This document shows positions 1-6,230 of a stretch of DNA of 8,506 bases, one piece after another (position 1 is the stretch's first letter; every line of letters begins with the position of its first letter). Source of the stretch: Lachnospiraceae bacterium (GTDB lineage Bacteria > Bacillota > Clostridia > Lachnospirales > Lachnospiraceae). The translations under genes and the position numbers were made by a program. The notes under the pieces were generated by a model. That model was not told the origin of the DNA. It did not search any database and saw only the letters and a list, made by a program, of their open reading frames with translations. The stretch covers positions 1 through 8,506 of the forward strand of contig CAAEAB010000180.1 of assembly GCA_900753685.1 (NCBI GenBank), written 5' to 3'.

Positions 1-2
1 AA

Positions 3-716
3 CCCATCGCCAGAGTGGCCGCCGGCGCCGTTGCTTCTAAATTTTTAACCAGTCTGGGGATAAAGCTTCAGGCCTACACCCGAAGCATCGGACCAATCAC
101 AATCAACGAAGCTGCCAAAGACCTTTCCGAAATCTATCAAAATCCGTTAAATATGCCGGATGCCGAAGCTGCTGCCAAAGCCGAGGCGCTGCTCAAAGAA
201 ATGATGGCCGCTAAAGATTCCATCGGTGGAACCATCGATTGTGAAATTACCGGACTGCCTGCCGGTCTCGGAGAACCGGTTTTTGAAAAACTGGATGCCA
301 ATCTGGCGAAAGCAATGATGTCCATTGGCGCCGTCAAAGGCGTGGAGATTGGCGACGGCTTCCTTGCTTCCCTTGCTTACGGTTCACAAAATAATGACGC
401 ATTTTATATGGAAGAGGGCTATGTCTCAAAAAGGACAAACCATTCCGGCGGAATTCTGGGCGGCATGAGCGACGGTTCGTCGGTTCGCCTCCGTGTGGCC
501 ATCAAACCAACCCCTTCTATTTTCCAGTCCCAGCAGACGGTAAATAACCGGGGAGAGGATATCGAAATCCAAATCAAGGGCCGTCATGACCCTGTCATTG
601 TCCCGCGGGCCGTTGTCGTTGTCGAATGTATGGCGGCAATAACTGTTATGGATGCGCTGCTGGCAAATATGACTTCCCGAATGGACCGGATTTTAAAATT
701 TTATGAAACATTGTAA
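3..716 (+). CDS. aroC: Chorismate synthase, 3' part (5' end outside window)
   Basis: Chorismate synthase catalyses the last shared step of aromatic amino acid synthesis, turning 5-enolpyruvylshikimate-3-phosphate into chorismate with reduced FMN, in the cytoplasm. The visible part is open from the first bases of the window and begins PIARVAAGAVASKFL, which matches the family's conserved RVAAGA segment, so the GTG at 15 is an internal Val codon and not a start. Further family hallmarks follow in order: the G-x-NDAF region (FYMEEGYVSKRTNHSGGILG), the GGMSDGSSVRLRVAIKPTPS stretch, and near the C terminus GRHDPVIVPRAVVVVE. The family usually has about 360-390 residues, so roughly the last 238 are here and about 130 are cut off. 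The frame is intact to a TAA at 714-716, and a hairpin terminator follows within 15 bp. The gene converges with the carboxypeptidase gene on the other strand. Identification is confident. Confidence 0.95.
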   Translation, partial: PIARVAAGAVASKFLTSLGIKLQAYTRSIGPITINEAAKDLSEIYQNPLNMPDAEAAAKAEALLKEMMAAKDSIGGTIDCEITGLPAGLGEPVFEKLDANLAKAMMSIGAVKGVEIGDGFLASLAYGSQNNDAFYMEEGYVSKRTNHSGGILGGMSDGSSVRLRVAIKPTPSIFQSQQTVNNRGEDIEIQIKGRHDPVIVPRAVVVVECMAAITVMDALLANMTSRMDRILKFYETL

Positions 717-730
717 AAGCCAGACAGTAA

Positions 731-753
731 GAAACGCGCCGACGGCGCGTTTC
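731..753 (+). terminator. Intrinsic terminator of aroC, probably bidirectional
   Basis: A perfect 10-bp inverted repeat (GAAACGCGCC / GGCGCGTTTC) encloses a 3-nt GAC loop and is followed by TCTTC on the plus strand. It starts 14 bp after the aroC stop and lies 26 bp beyond the stop of the convergent minus-strand carboxypeptidase gene. On the minus strand the same hairpin ends in a T-rich arm (GTTTCTTACT), so it could stop transcription from both sides. Neither tail is a pure run of T. Confidence 0.8.
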
Positions 754-779
754 TCTTCATAATTATAAGGAAATTCTTT

Positions 780-1532
780 CTATTTTTGTGTCACATATTC
801 TTCAAGACACAAATTCCCGGCCCACATAGCCATGGCGGATTCTCGACCCACATAACGATAATGCCAGGGTTCATAGCGGATTCCCGTAACATCCTCTTTA
901 TCCTTCGGATAACGGAGAATAAAGCCATACTCATAACAATGCGCCATAAGCCACTGTCCCGTCGACGTATCCTCCTGGGCTTCTTCCAGTCTCTGATTTT
1001 CCAGTGATACAATATCCAGAGCCAATCCAAGCTCATGCTCACTTGTTCCCGGCAATGCCACCCACTGGGCTGCCTGAATCTCTGCCTCCGCCTCGGAATA
1101 ACCCTGGGATATGTACTTTTCAACTTCCTCCGAAAAAAGCTCTTCCTGGGTTTCATGACTGCGCCAGGATGAGCATATGTAGGGTTCAAGTCCTTCTGCC
1201 CGGGCATCATCCATCATTTCCTGTAAATCTTCATAGGCTCTGCTGTCAACACTTTGCCCGTTGATGAGGCTAACCAGCTCGCACTGCCAGTCCGAAGGCA
1301 GCGGAGACTCTGCATTGACCAGGGTCAGCAGAGGAGCTTTGCCTGTACCGCCCGGCCACAGAGCCACGCCATCCTCCGGAATCCCTAAACTCCTATTCTC
1401 CACATCAATGCTATTTGCCGCGCTGTCCGCAGAAACTCTTCCCAGCACAAAGGATATCAGCACGACAACAAAAAAAATTGCCACATAAATAAAATATTGA
1501 AATCCGCCCCTTATTTTTCTTCTTCGTCTCAT
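780..1532 (-). CDS. Membrane-anchored M15 family D-alanyl-D-alanine carboxypeptidase (VanY-like)
   Basis: A zinc D,D-carboxypeptidase that would trim the terminal D-Ala from peptidoglycan stem peptides outside the membrane. From the ATG at 1532 it has 250 residues: a basic N terminus (MRRRRKIRGG), one hydrophobic segment at about 13-31, a low-complexity linker, then the M15 domain. Visible motifs are SSWRSHETQEELF (about 121-133), the zinc site SEHELGLALD (His166, Asp173) and YEPWHYRYVG with catalytic Glu221 and zinc ligand His224. All expected catalytic and metal residues are present. The frame also stays open upstream to a GTG at 1595 and an ATG at 1583, giving up to 271 residues. I prefer 1532 because GGTGAG stands just before it and the protein then begins with the typical basic-then-hydrophobic anchor; no ribosome binding site is seen before the others. 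It is the last gene of the regulator-kinase operon, which suggests control by that system. Family is sure; the exact start is not. Confidence 0.9.
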   Translation of the reverse strand: MRRRRKIRGGFQYFIYVAIFFVVVLISFVLGRVSADSAANSIDVENRSLGIPEDGVALWPGGTGKAPLLTLVNAESPLPSDWQCELVSLINGQSVDSRAYEDLQEMMDDARAEGLEPYICSSWRSHETQEELFSEEVEKYISQGYSEAEAEIQAAQWVALPGTSEHELGLALDIVSLENQRLEEAQEDTSTGQWLMAHCYEYGFILRYPKDKEDVTGIRYEPWHYRYVGRESAMAMWAGNLCLEEYVTQK

Positions 1533-1619
1533 ACATCTCACCGTCTTTCTTAAGAATAAAGACAGTTTAAAGAAAAAAGACATAAAACCGGCCACAAAAT
1601 GCCATCAAAACTGCATCAT

Positions 1620-2282
1620 TTATAAAATCTGTTTCAACCCTACATAGGTAGGCGCCTCAGAGCAGTCATAAAACATCTCAAAATCTTCCCATGAAAGTCC
1701 CGTATAGGTCTGAAAATTAATAATCATCTCATCCACAGACTCCACATCCATCTCCCCTGATGCCGAATATGCCAACGAATATATGTTGTATTCATATATC
1801 TGAGAGTTTTCCAGATCCATTAACACATCCGCCGCCATGGACTCAAACTCCAAGTGAAGCCACATTGCCGAGACCGAACGACTGATGTCCTCCATATCCA
1901 CAAAATTATAGGGCTCACCGCCCAGCATCTGACAATCTGACAAATCAAAATTCAGCATTGCATCCATATCCATGAGCTTTTGCAGCTCTCTACAGGCCTT
2001 TTCCTGAATATTATCATTACTTCCCGCATCCGAAATTCCACCGCCGACGAGGACAACCCCTGAACTGCCCTCCCAGCCTCTGATAATCAACTCGAGCTTT
2101 TCGCGGACTGACAATACATACTCCGAATTTCCTGTCAGTACATTTTCCGAAATTTCCTCCCTGACTACCCGATTTAGAAGAGACTTTTCCCGAAATCTGG
2201 TAAACGCAGAGGGCATCGTTATAAGCAAACCAAGAAGTAAAACCGCTACCGCCGCCGGTGCCGTTTTTTTAAGTCTGACCAT
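1620..2282 (-). CDS. Membrane-anchored protein of unknown function, 220 aa, in two-component operon
   Basis: I do not recognise this family. The protein starts MVRLKKTAPAAVAVLLLGLL: three basic residues in the first six, then a hydrophobic segment to about residue 23 that looks like an uncleaved anchor or signal peptide, with no lipobox. The rest (about 28-220) is acidic, soluble-looking and probably extracytoplasmic, with only two Cys residues (in LSDCQML and FYDCSEA). The start is the ATG at 2282: GGAGG lies 9 nt upstream, and the frame overlaps the histidine kinase stop by 14 bp, which points to translational coupling. An upstream in-frame start at 2342 would sit deep inside the kinase gene and lacks support. 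Placed between a sensor kinase and a carboxypeptidase, it could modulate the sensor or act on the cell wall with the enzyme; that is inference from position only. Confidence 0.8.
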   Translation of the reverse strand: MVRLKKTAPAAVAVLLLGLLITMPSAFTRFREKSLLNRVVREEISENVLTGNSEYVLSVREKLELIIRGWEGSSGVVLVGGGISDAGSNDNIQEKACRELQKLMDMDAMLNFDLSDCQMLGGEPYNFVDMEDISRSVSAMWLHLEFESMAADVLMDLENSQIYEYNIYSLAYSASGEMDVESVDEMIINFQTYTGLSWEDFEMFYDCSEAPTYVGLKQIL

Positions 2283-3723
2283 CCCTGTCCACCTCCGACA
2301 CAAAAACCCGAACGCAGGTTCCCACGTCCTGGGTACTCTCAAAGCTTATTTTCCCATGATGAAGCTCCATGACCGCCGTACATACTGCCAGACCCAATCC
2401 GGCGCCTCCCCGTCCTCTGGAACGGGCTTTATCAACCATATAAAAAGCTTCGCTTATTTTGGAGAGCTCCTCCTTCGGAATTCCACAGCCATTATCACTG
2501 ACAGAAATCTCATAGCCATCCCTGACATTTTTCCCGGCCAGAATAACCCTTCCTCCGGTTCCATCAATGGCCTTCCGAGCATTATCCAGCAGGTTAATAC
2601 AGACGGTTTTCATCAAATCCGGCTCGATGTATAGCTTCCCGTCCTGGATTTCGGCAATAAATCGGATGCCGTCTGCCTGCATTGATGGAAATACCGTATC
2701 GTAAACCGAAGTCAAAAAACGTTTTGCTGACACCCGGCGCAGCTTAAAATCCTGCCGCTTCAATACGGTGAGCTGCATTAATTTTTCAGACATGACCTGC
2801 AGTCGTTTGCCCTCCTGCACGATCTGATCTGCCAGAAGGACTATCTGCTCCTCCGTCATCCGTTTAGAGCGGAGCATATCCGCATAACCGATCATTGACG
2901 TCAGCGGCGTTTTCAGCTCATGGTCAAAATTTCCCACGAACATTTCCTGCCGTCGGGCATAATCCTTTAAGGCTTCCATATTTTCCGATAGTCGGGACGC
3001 CATCCGGTTAAAGTCTTCCGCCAGCATTCCGATTTCATCCCTGCTATTTACCACCACCGGTTTCATTTCATTACCGGCCGCCAGACGTCTTGTGGCCTGG
3101 GAAAGAAGACGAATCGGCCGCACCAGCCAGTAGGAAATCAGAAAAATCACTGCGCCGCCCACAAAAAATATCAATCCCATGACAATTGAAAAGGTCCGGG
3201 TATATGCGGCCTGATTTTTAAAAATCTCTGTAATGTCCCTATAATTTTCGATAAAATAGCTTTTGCCTATAATTTCCACCGGACGGGCGCAATGTATCAT
3301 ATAACGCTCGTCAATTTTACGAATTTCATACCCTCTTTCTTTCATCCCAAGGCTTTTTACAAGCCCCTGATCAAATCCATTTTTACGGCTTCCGCAAATA
3401 AGCGCTCCGTCCTCATCGCAAAAAGAAAAAGCGATTGTTCCCTCCGTAGTCTGAATTGTCATTGCCCTTGTCAGTATTTCCGTATAATCAGCTTCTCTTT
3501 CTTCCGGATATCCCCATATCAGCGACACACTTGACATTTCCATAGCCCAGGAGACGCCCTGATTCAAAGAAAAGCAAAGCATATCATTTTCCTGCCAGGC
3601 AGCCTCCACCTCCCGCTCTATAGCATCCCGAAAGCTGGAATAAACAAGCACATAACCGCTGACCCCCACAAAAAACTCTGTCACGAGAATAATACTGAAA
3701 AATAATTTCCAAAAAAACTTCAC
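2269..3723 (-). CDS. Sensor histidine kinase with HAMP domain
   Basis: A membrane sensor kinase that autophosphorylates on His and passes the phosphate to the regulator encoded just upstream. The 484 residues show a first membrane helix (about 4-29), an extracellular sensor region of about 145 residues, a second helix (about 178-200), a HAMP linker (about 200-253), a HisKA dimerisation helix with the H-box FDHELKTPLTSM (phospho-acceptor His268), then the ATPase domain: N-box NLLDNARKA (377-385), G1 DNGCGIP (410-416), F-box around EAFYMVDKARSR and G2 GRGGAGLGLA (437-446). Nothing essential is missing. The start is a GTG at 3723 whose bases form GTGA with the stop of the regulator gene; GGAGG lies 7 nt upstream, so the two are translationally coupled. 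The signal sensed cannot be read from the sequence; the carboxypeptidase in the operon suggests an envelope signal. Confidence 0.93.
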   Translation of the reverse strand: MKFFWKLFFSIILVTEFFVGVSGYVLVYSSFRDAIEREVEAAWQENDMLCFSLNQGVSWAMEMSSVSLIWGYPEEREADYTEILTRAMTIQTTEGTIAFSFCDEDGALICGSRKNGFDQGLVKSLGMKERGYEIRKIDERYMIHCARPVEIIGKSYFIENYRDITEIFKNQAAYTRTFSIVMGLIFFVGGAVIFLISYWLVRPIRLLSQATRRLAAGNEMKPVVVNSRDEIGMLAEDFNRMASRLSENMEALKDYARRQEMFVGNFDHELKTPLTSMIGYADMLRSKRMTEEQIVLLADQIVQEGKRLQVMSEKLMQLTVLKRQDFKLRRVSAKRFLTSVYDTVFPSMQADGIRFIAEIQDGKLYIEPDLMKTVCINLLDNARKAIDGTGGRVILAGKNVRDGYEISVSDNGCGIPKEELSKISEAFYMVDKARSRGRGGAGLGLAVCTAVMELHHGKISFESTQDVGTCVRVFVSEVDRDGQT

Positions 3724-4379
3724 TCATCCACCTCCAGGCGGTATCCGATTTTATAGACCGGGACAATCTTTGTTTCCAGTCCCACCTTTTTCCTCATCCG
3801 CTGAACATGAAGATCTACCGTCCGGCTTTCGCCCATATACATTTCACCCCAGACGCTTTCATAAATCCTGTCTCGGAACAGCGCAATATTTTTATTTCTC
3901 AAAAATAGCAACAAAATATCATATTCCTTGGCTGTCAGACTGACCGGCTGTCCGCCTTTCTTTACAACCCTCGAAAAGGTATCCACCGTTACATCATAGA
4001 CAGACAATATGCGGGCCGTTTTATTATAACGACGAAGAACCGTTTCGACCCGGGCCAGCAGCTCAATAATCTCAAAGGGCTTGACAATATAATCTTCGGC
4101 TCCCAATTTCAGCCCCCGCACCCGGTCCATGACATCCGATTTCGCTGTCAGGAAAATAACTGGAATATTCATCGGACGAATGTATTCCATCAATTCATAA
4201 CCGCTGATCTTCGGAAGCATAATATCCAATATAATCAAATCAAAGCCTTCCCGCTCCAGTAAATCGGCTGCCTCGGCGCCATCGCCGGCACAGACGCAGG
4301 CATATCCGGCATCCACAAGATTCATGCGGATTAATTCAGAAATGGCTCTCTCATCCTCAACAATTAAAATCCGGTTCAT
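3720..4379 (-). CDS. OmpR/PhoB-family response regulator
   Basis: A cytoplasmic transcription factor activated by phosphorylation. The 219 residues hold an N-terminal receiver domain (MNRILIVEDE with the acidic pocket, phospho-acceptor Asp52 in LIILDIMLPKISG, Thr78 in IFLTAK, Lys100 in DYIVKPF) and a C-terminal winged-helix DNA-binding domain from about residue 125 to the end (VSLTAKEYDILLLFLRN, ESRTVDLHVQRMRKKVG, VYKIGYRLE). GGGAGGAG stands 5 nt before the ATG at 4379. It is the first gene of a four-gene operon and overlaps the kinase gene by 4 bp. A sigma-A-like promoter at 4401-4429 lies directly upstream, within an inverted repeat that could be an autoregulatory site. The likely targets include its own operon with the carboxypeptidase. 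It is not clearly VanR: no vanHAX genes are present in the window. Confidence 0.95.
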   Translation of the reverse strand: MNRILIVEDERAISELIRMNLVDAGYACVCAGDGAEAADLLEREGFDLIILDIMLPKISGYELMEYIRPMNIPVIFLTAKSDVMDRVRGLKLGAEDYIVKPFEIIELLARVETVLRRYNKTARILSVYDVTVDTFSRVVKKGGQPVSLTAKEYDILLLFLRNKNIALFRDRIYESVWGEMYMGESRTVDLHVQRMRKKVGLETKIVPVYKIGYRLEVDE

Positions 4380-4400
4380 CTTTTCTCCTCCCTGGTTGTT

Positions 4401-4429
4401 ATTCTACATCAAAAGATGCTGTAAAACAA
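4401..4429 (-). promoter_or_regulatory. Putative sigma-A promoter of the response regulator operon
   Basis: Reading the minus strand, TTGTTT (4429-4424) and TAGAAT (4406-4401) are separated by exactly 17 nt. The predicted RNA start falls near 4394, giving a very short leader of about 15 nt in which the Shine-Dalgarno sequence is almost the first thing transcribed. The -35 box lies in and beside the right arm of the inverted repeat at 4415-4450. Assigned from consensus match and position only. Confidence 0.5.
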
Positions 4430-4450
4430 GTTTCCTCATCTTACAGCATC
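4415..4450 (-). terminator. Hairpin after the lactonase gene, terminator-like, overlapping the next promoter
   Basis: A perfect 10-bp inverted repeat (GATGCTGTAA / TTACAGCATC on either strand) encloses a 16-nt loop. On the minus strand it begins 8 bp after the lactonase stop and is followed by TTTTG, as expected for an intrinsic terminator of the MurT-like/GatD-like/lactonase operon. The T run is short and the stem is only half GC, so termination may be partial, leaving some read-through into the regulator operon. The same dyad overlaps the -35 box and spacer of the regulator promoter, so it could instead or also be an operator. Confidence 0.55.
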
Positions 4451-4458
4451 CACTATCT

Positions 4459-5502
4459 TTAATTCAGTTTTTTAACCTCAATGCAGGTCGGACAAGGCAC
4501 ATGAACCGGTCTGCCTTTCATGTAAATATAACCCTTTTCATAATTCACACCAAAAATTGTGATAGAATCCGACTCCTGATTCACCGATGCAAAATGCTTC
4601 CCGCCCGGGAAAAGGTAAATGTCCCTCGGATAAATTCCGCTGACAGGAAGTACACAGAGCTTATCCATATGTTTCTCGGCATCAATTTTATAAACGGCCA
4701 CGCTGTTATCTCCCGAGTTTGACACAAACAGATACTGGTCATCCTCTGTAATTTTCAAAGTGACCGCACAATTATCCTCTGTAAATTTTGCCGGCAGCGT
4801 AGACTGCTGGTCCAGCTTTTTAAATACAGGCCCCTTCGCATCCATAGAATAGGCATATTCCGTCACCATATTGGCATTTTCATGGGTCAGATAAATGTAT
4901 TTTTTATCATTGGAAAAAATAATATGCTTCGGCCCCGAGTCAATCTCACAGCGAATAATATCCTTTAAAGCAAGCTTGCCATGAATCCGATCGAATTCAT
5001 AAACCTTAATCTGATCCATTCCCAAATCTACCGCAAGAATATATTTTTCATCCGGCGTAAAAAGGGCGCAGTTCACATGACAGCGATTATTTCTGGATAT
5101 GACGCTGCCCGGACTTTTCATAAAAACCTCATCCGTCACTTCACCAACCGTACCATCCGGATTAATACGAGATATGGTCAGTTTTCCATCATAATATCCG
5201 GCGCTGACCAGATATTCATTGGCCGAATCCACCTGTAAATAGCATGGCCGCAGGCCCTGTACAGAATGCCGGTTCAAATATTCCAGATTTCCGTCCGGAA
5301 GAACTTTAAACGCCGCCACACCCTCGTCGCAATTCGAATATAAATAATTTCCATCGGCGGAAAGTCTCAGAAACGATGGATTTGTAATCTCCACAACGCC
5401 CTGTTCAGTGAATACCGGTTCTTCCCCGATGAAATCATACATATAAATGCCTTTACTCTCTCCACGGGTATAGGACCCTACATAAGCTCTGTATTTATCC
5501 AT
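4459..5502 (-). CDS. Lactonase-family seven-bladed beta-propeller protein (6-phosphogluconolactonase-like fold)
   Basis: The 347 residues match the YbhE/Pgl-type lactonase family, whose studied members hydrolyse 6-phosphogluconolactone or other sugar lactones. Family marks are the opening YRAYVGSYTRGESKGIY, and repeated propeller-blade strands such as NPSFLRLSADGNYLYS (41-56), CALFTPDEKYILAVDLGMDQ (145-164), GPKHIIFSNDKKYIYLTHE (190-208), YLFVSNSGDNSVAVYKID (257-274) and PRDIYLFPGGKHFASVNQES (292-311). Length is normal for the family, with no signal peptide, so it should be cytoplasmic. The conserved PHxH region reads CHVN (141-144), keeping one His only. The start is the ATG at 5502, with AGGAGG a few bases upstream; an upstream start at 5550 would overlap the GatD-like gene by 35 bp. 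It lies 13 bp after that gene, so it is probably co-transcribed. The substrate is unknown, and a pentose phosphate role is not shown by these neighbours. Confidence 0.87.
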   Translation of the reverse strand: MDKYRAYVGSYTRGESKGIYMYDFIGEEPVFTEQGVVEITNPSFLRLSADGNYLYSNCDEGVAAFKVLPDGNLEYLNRHSVQGLRPCYLQVDSANEYLVSAGYYDGKLTISRINPDGTVGEVTDEVFMKSPGSVISRNNRCHVNCALFTPDEKYILAVDLGMDQIKVYEFDRIHGKLALKDIIRCEIDSGPKHIIFSNDKKYIYLTHENANMVTEYAYSMDAKGPVFKKLDQQSTLPAKFTEDNCAVTLKITEDDQYLFVSNSGDNSVAVYKIDAEKHMDKLCVLPVSGIYPRDIYLFPGGKHFASVNQESDSITIFGVNYEKGYIYMKGRPVHVPCPTCIEVKKLN

Positions 5503-5515
5503 GTTCTTCCTCCTG

Positions 5516-6229
5516 TTATTCCTTCTCCATAGCCGTCCGTTTATTTTCAAATTCTGTCAGCCGCTGATGATAAGCCTCCTTCATCGCCTCAGGAAAGGCC
5601 AACTTTGGTTTTTCAACGCCCATATGATACATCAAATACTGGGTAAAATACGGATTCATGACCAGTAATGGCCCAATCAGATAAGTTCCGATAAAGTTCC
5701 GACGACGCACACCCTCAAAGCGGGAGGATTTATTAATACCAATTCCCCGGATCGTCTTTGCAAAGTAACAATTGTCATTGGCGCCATAGGCCATCGTAAA
5801 CTGACTCTTACAGCCAACCACCTTGCGCTCATTAAATTCACCGTAAAAATTTCCGTTAAATCGATGGGTATAATCTCTCACTGCTGAAAAATCAAAAATG
5901 TTCAATCCTGGAATCACCCGATGGCCGTCAATAATTTCCCGGAATAACACTTCCATAGCATTTCCCGTAAAAAGAAAGCAGACCTTATCCTGAATCAATT
6001 CTTCAATCCGCTCCTTGTATGGCGCAAGCTTGCGGATGACCTTTTCCTGAGCTCTCTCGGTCATCGGGCCCATGTAAATAAGATTTGGCCGCTCCGTCAA
6101 AAACAAAGGCTCACTGTTCATAGATGTCTCGACAAATTCTGCATCCGGCAGACAGGCTTTTAAATACATCATGTTGCCATAATCGCCAAAAAGGTTGCAA
6201 TATTCCGGAAATAATATTTCAATCTTCAT
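5516..6229 (-). CDS. GatD-like glutamine amidotransferase-fold protein lacking the catalytic Cys and His
   Basis: In lipid II isoglutaminyl synthase, GatD releases ammonia from glutamine for the MurT ligase, which amidates the D-Glu of the peptidoglycan stem. This 237-residue protein has GatD length and clear GatD landmarks: LFPEYCNLFGDYGN (6-19), PGLNIFDFSAVRDYTHRFNG (107-126) including Arg123 at the position of S. aureus Arg128, GIGINKSSRFEGVRRRNF (162-179) and GTYLIGPLLVMNP (181-193). But the nucleophile motif, normally CGGYQ, reads TGNAM (Thr88 at the Cys position), the normal GTYLHGP has Ile185 for the His, GGGxDREQ reads MGPMTERAQ (53-61) and GFENH reads GCKSQ (139-143). Glutaminase activity is therefore unlikely. 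The frame is intact, so this is not a decayed pseudogene by sequence. The ATG at 6229 follows the MurT-like stop by 1 bp, with GGGGG upstream. It probably binds the MurT-like protein as a scaffold or allosteric partner (inference). Confidence 0.85.
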   Translation of the reverse strand: MKIEILFPEYCNLFGDYGNMMYLKACLPDAEFVETSMNSEPLFLTERPNLIYMGPMTERAQEKVIRKLAPYKERIEELIQDKVCFLFTGNAMEVLFREIIDGHRVIPGLNIFDFSAVRDYTHRFNGNFYGEFNERKVVGCKSQFTMAYGANDNCYFAKTIRGIGINKSSRFEGVRRRNFIGTYLIGPLLVMNPYFTQYLMYHMGVEKPKLAFPEAMKEAYHQRLTEFENKRTAMEKE

Positions 6230-6230
6230 C

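Noticed and set aside
15..17. GTG at the left edge as a start codon of the aroC frame.
   Set aside because: The frame is open upstream to the window edge and encodes residues leading into the conserved RVAAGA segment, so this is an internal Val codon of a truncated gene.
786..1488. Several open frames on both strands inside the carboxypeptidase gene.
   Set aside because: They are shadows of the M15 gene: no ribosome binding sites, no recognisable domains, and proline- or arginine-rich translations typical of off-frame reading.
1533..1595. N-terminal extension of the carboxypeptidase (starts at 1595 or 1583).
   Set aside because: No Shine-Dalgarno before either start, and it would place 21 extra residues before a normal basic-then-hydrophobic anchor. 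Not fully excluded.
780..4379. A vancomycin-resistance (van) cluster.
   Set aside because: Only regulator, kinase and VanY-like genes are seen; the D-lactate or D-serine ligase, dehydrogenase and VanX genes that define such clusters are absent.
5964..5968. Thr88 as a substitute nucleophile in the GatD-like protein.
   Set aside because: The His that would activate it is also replaced (Ile185) and the neighbouring GGYQ residues are changed, so a working Thr-based triad is not supported.
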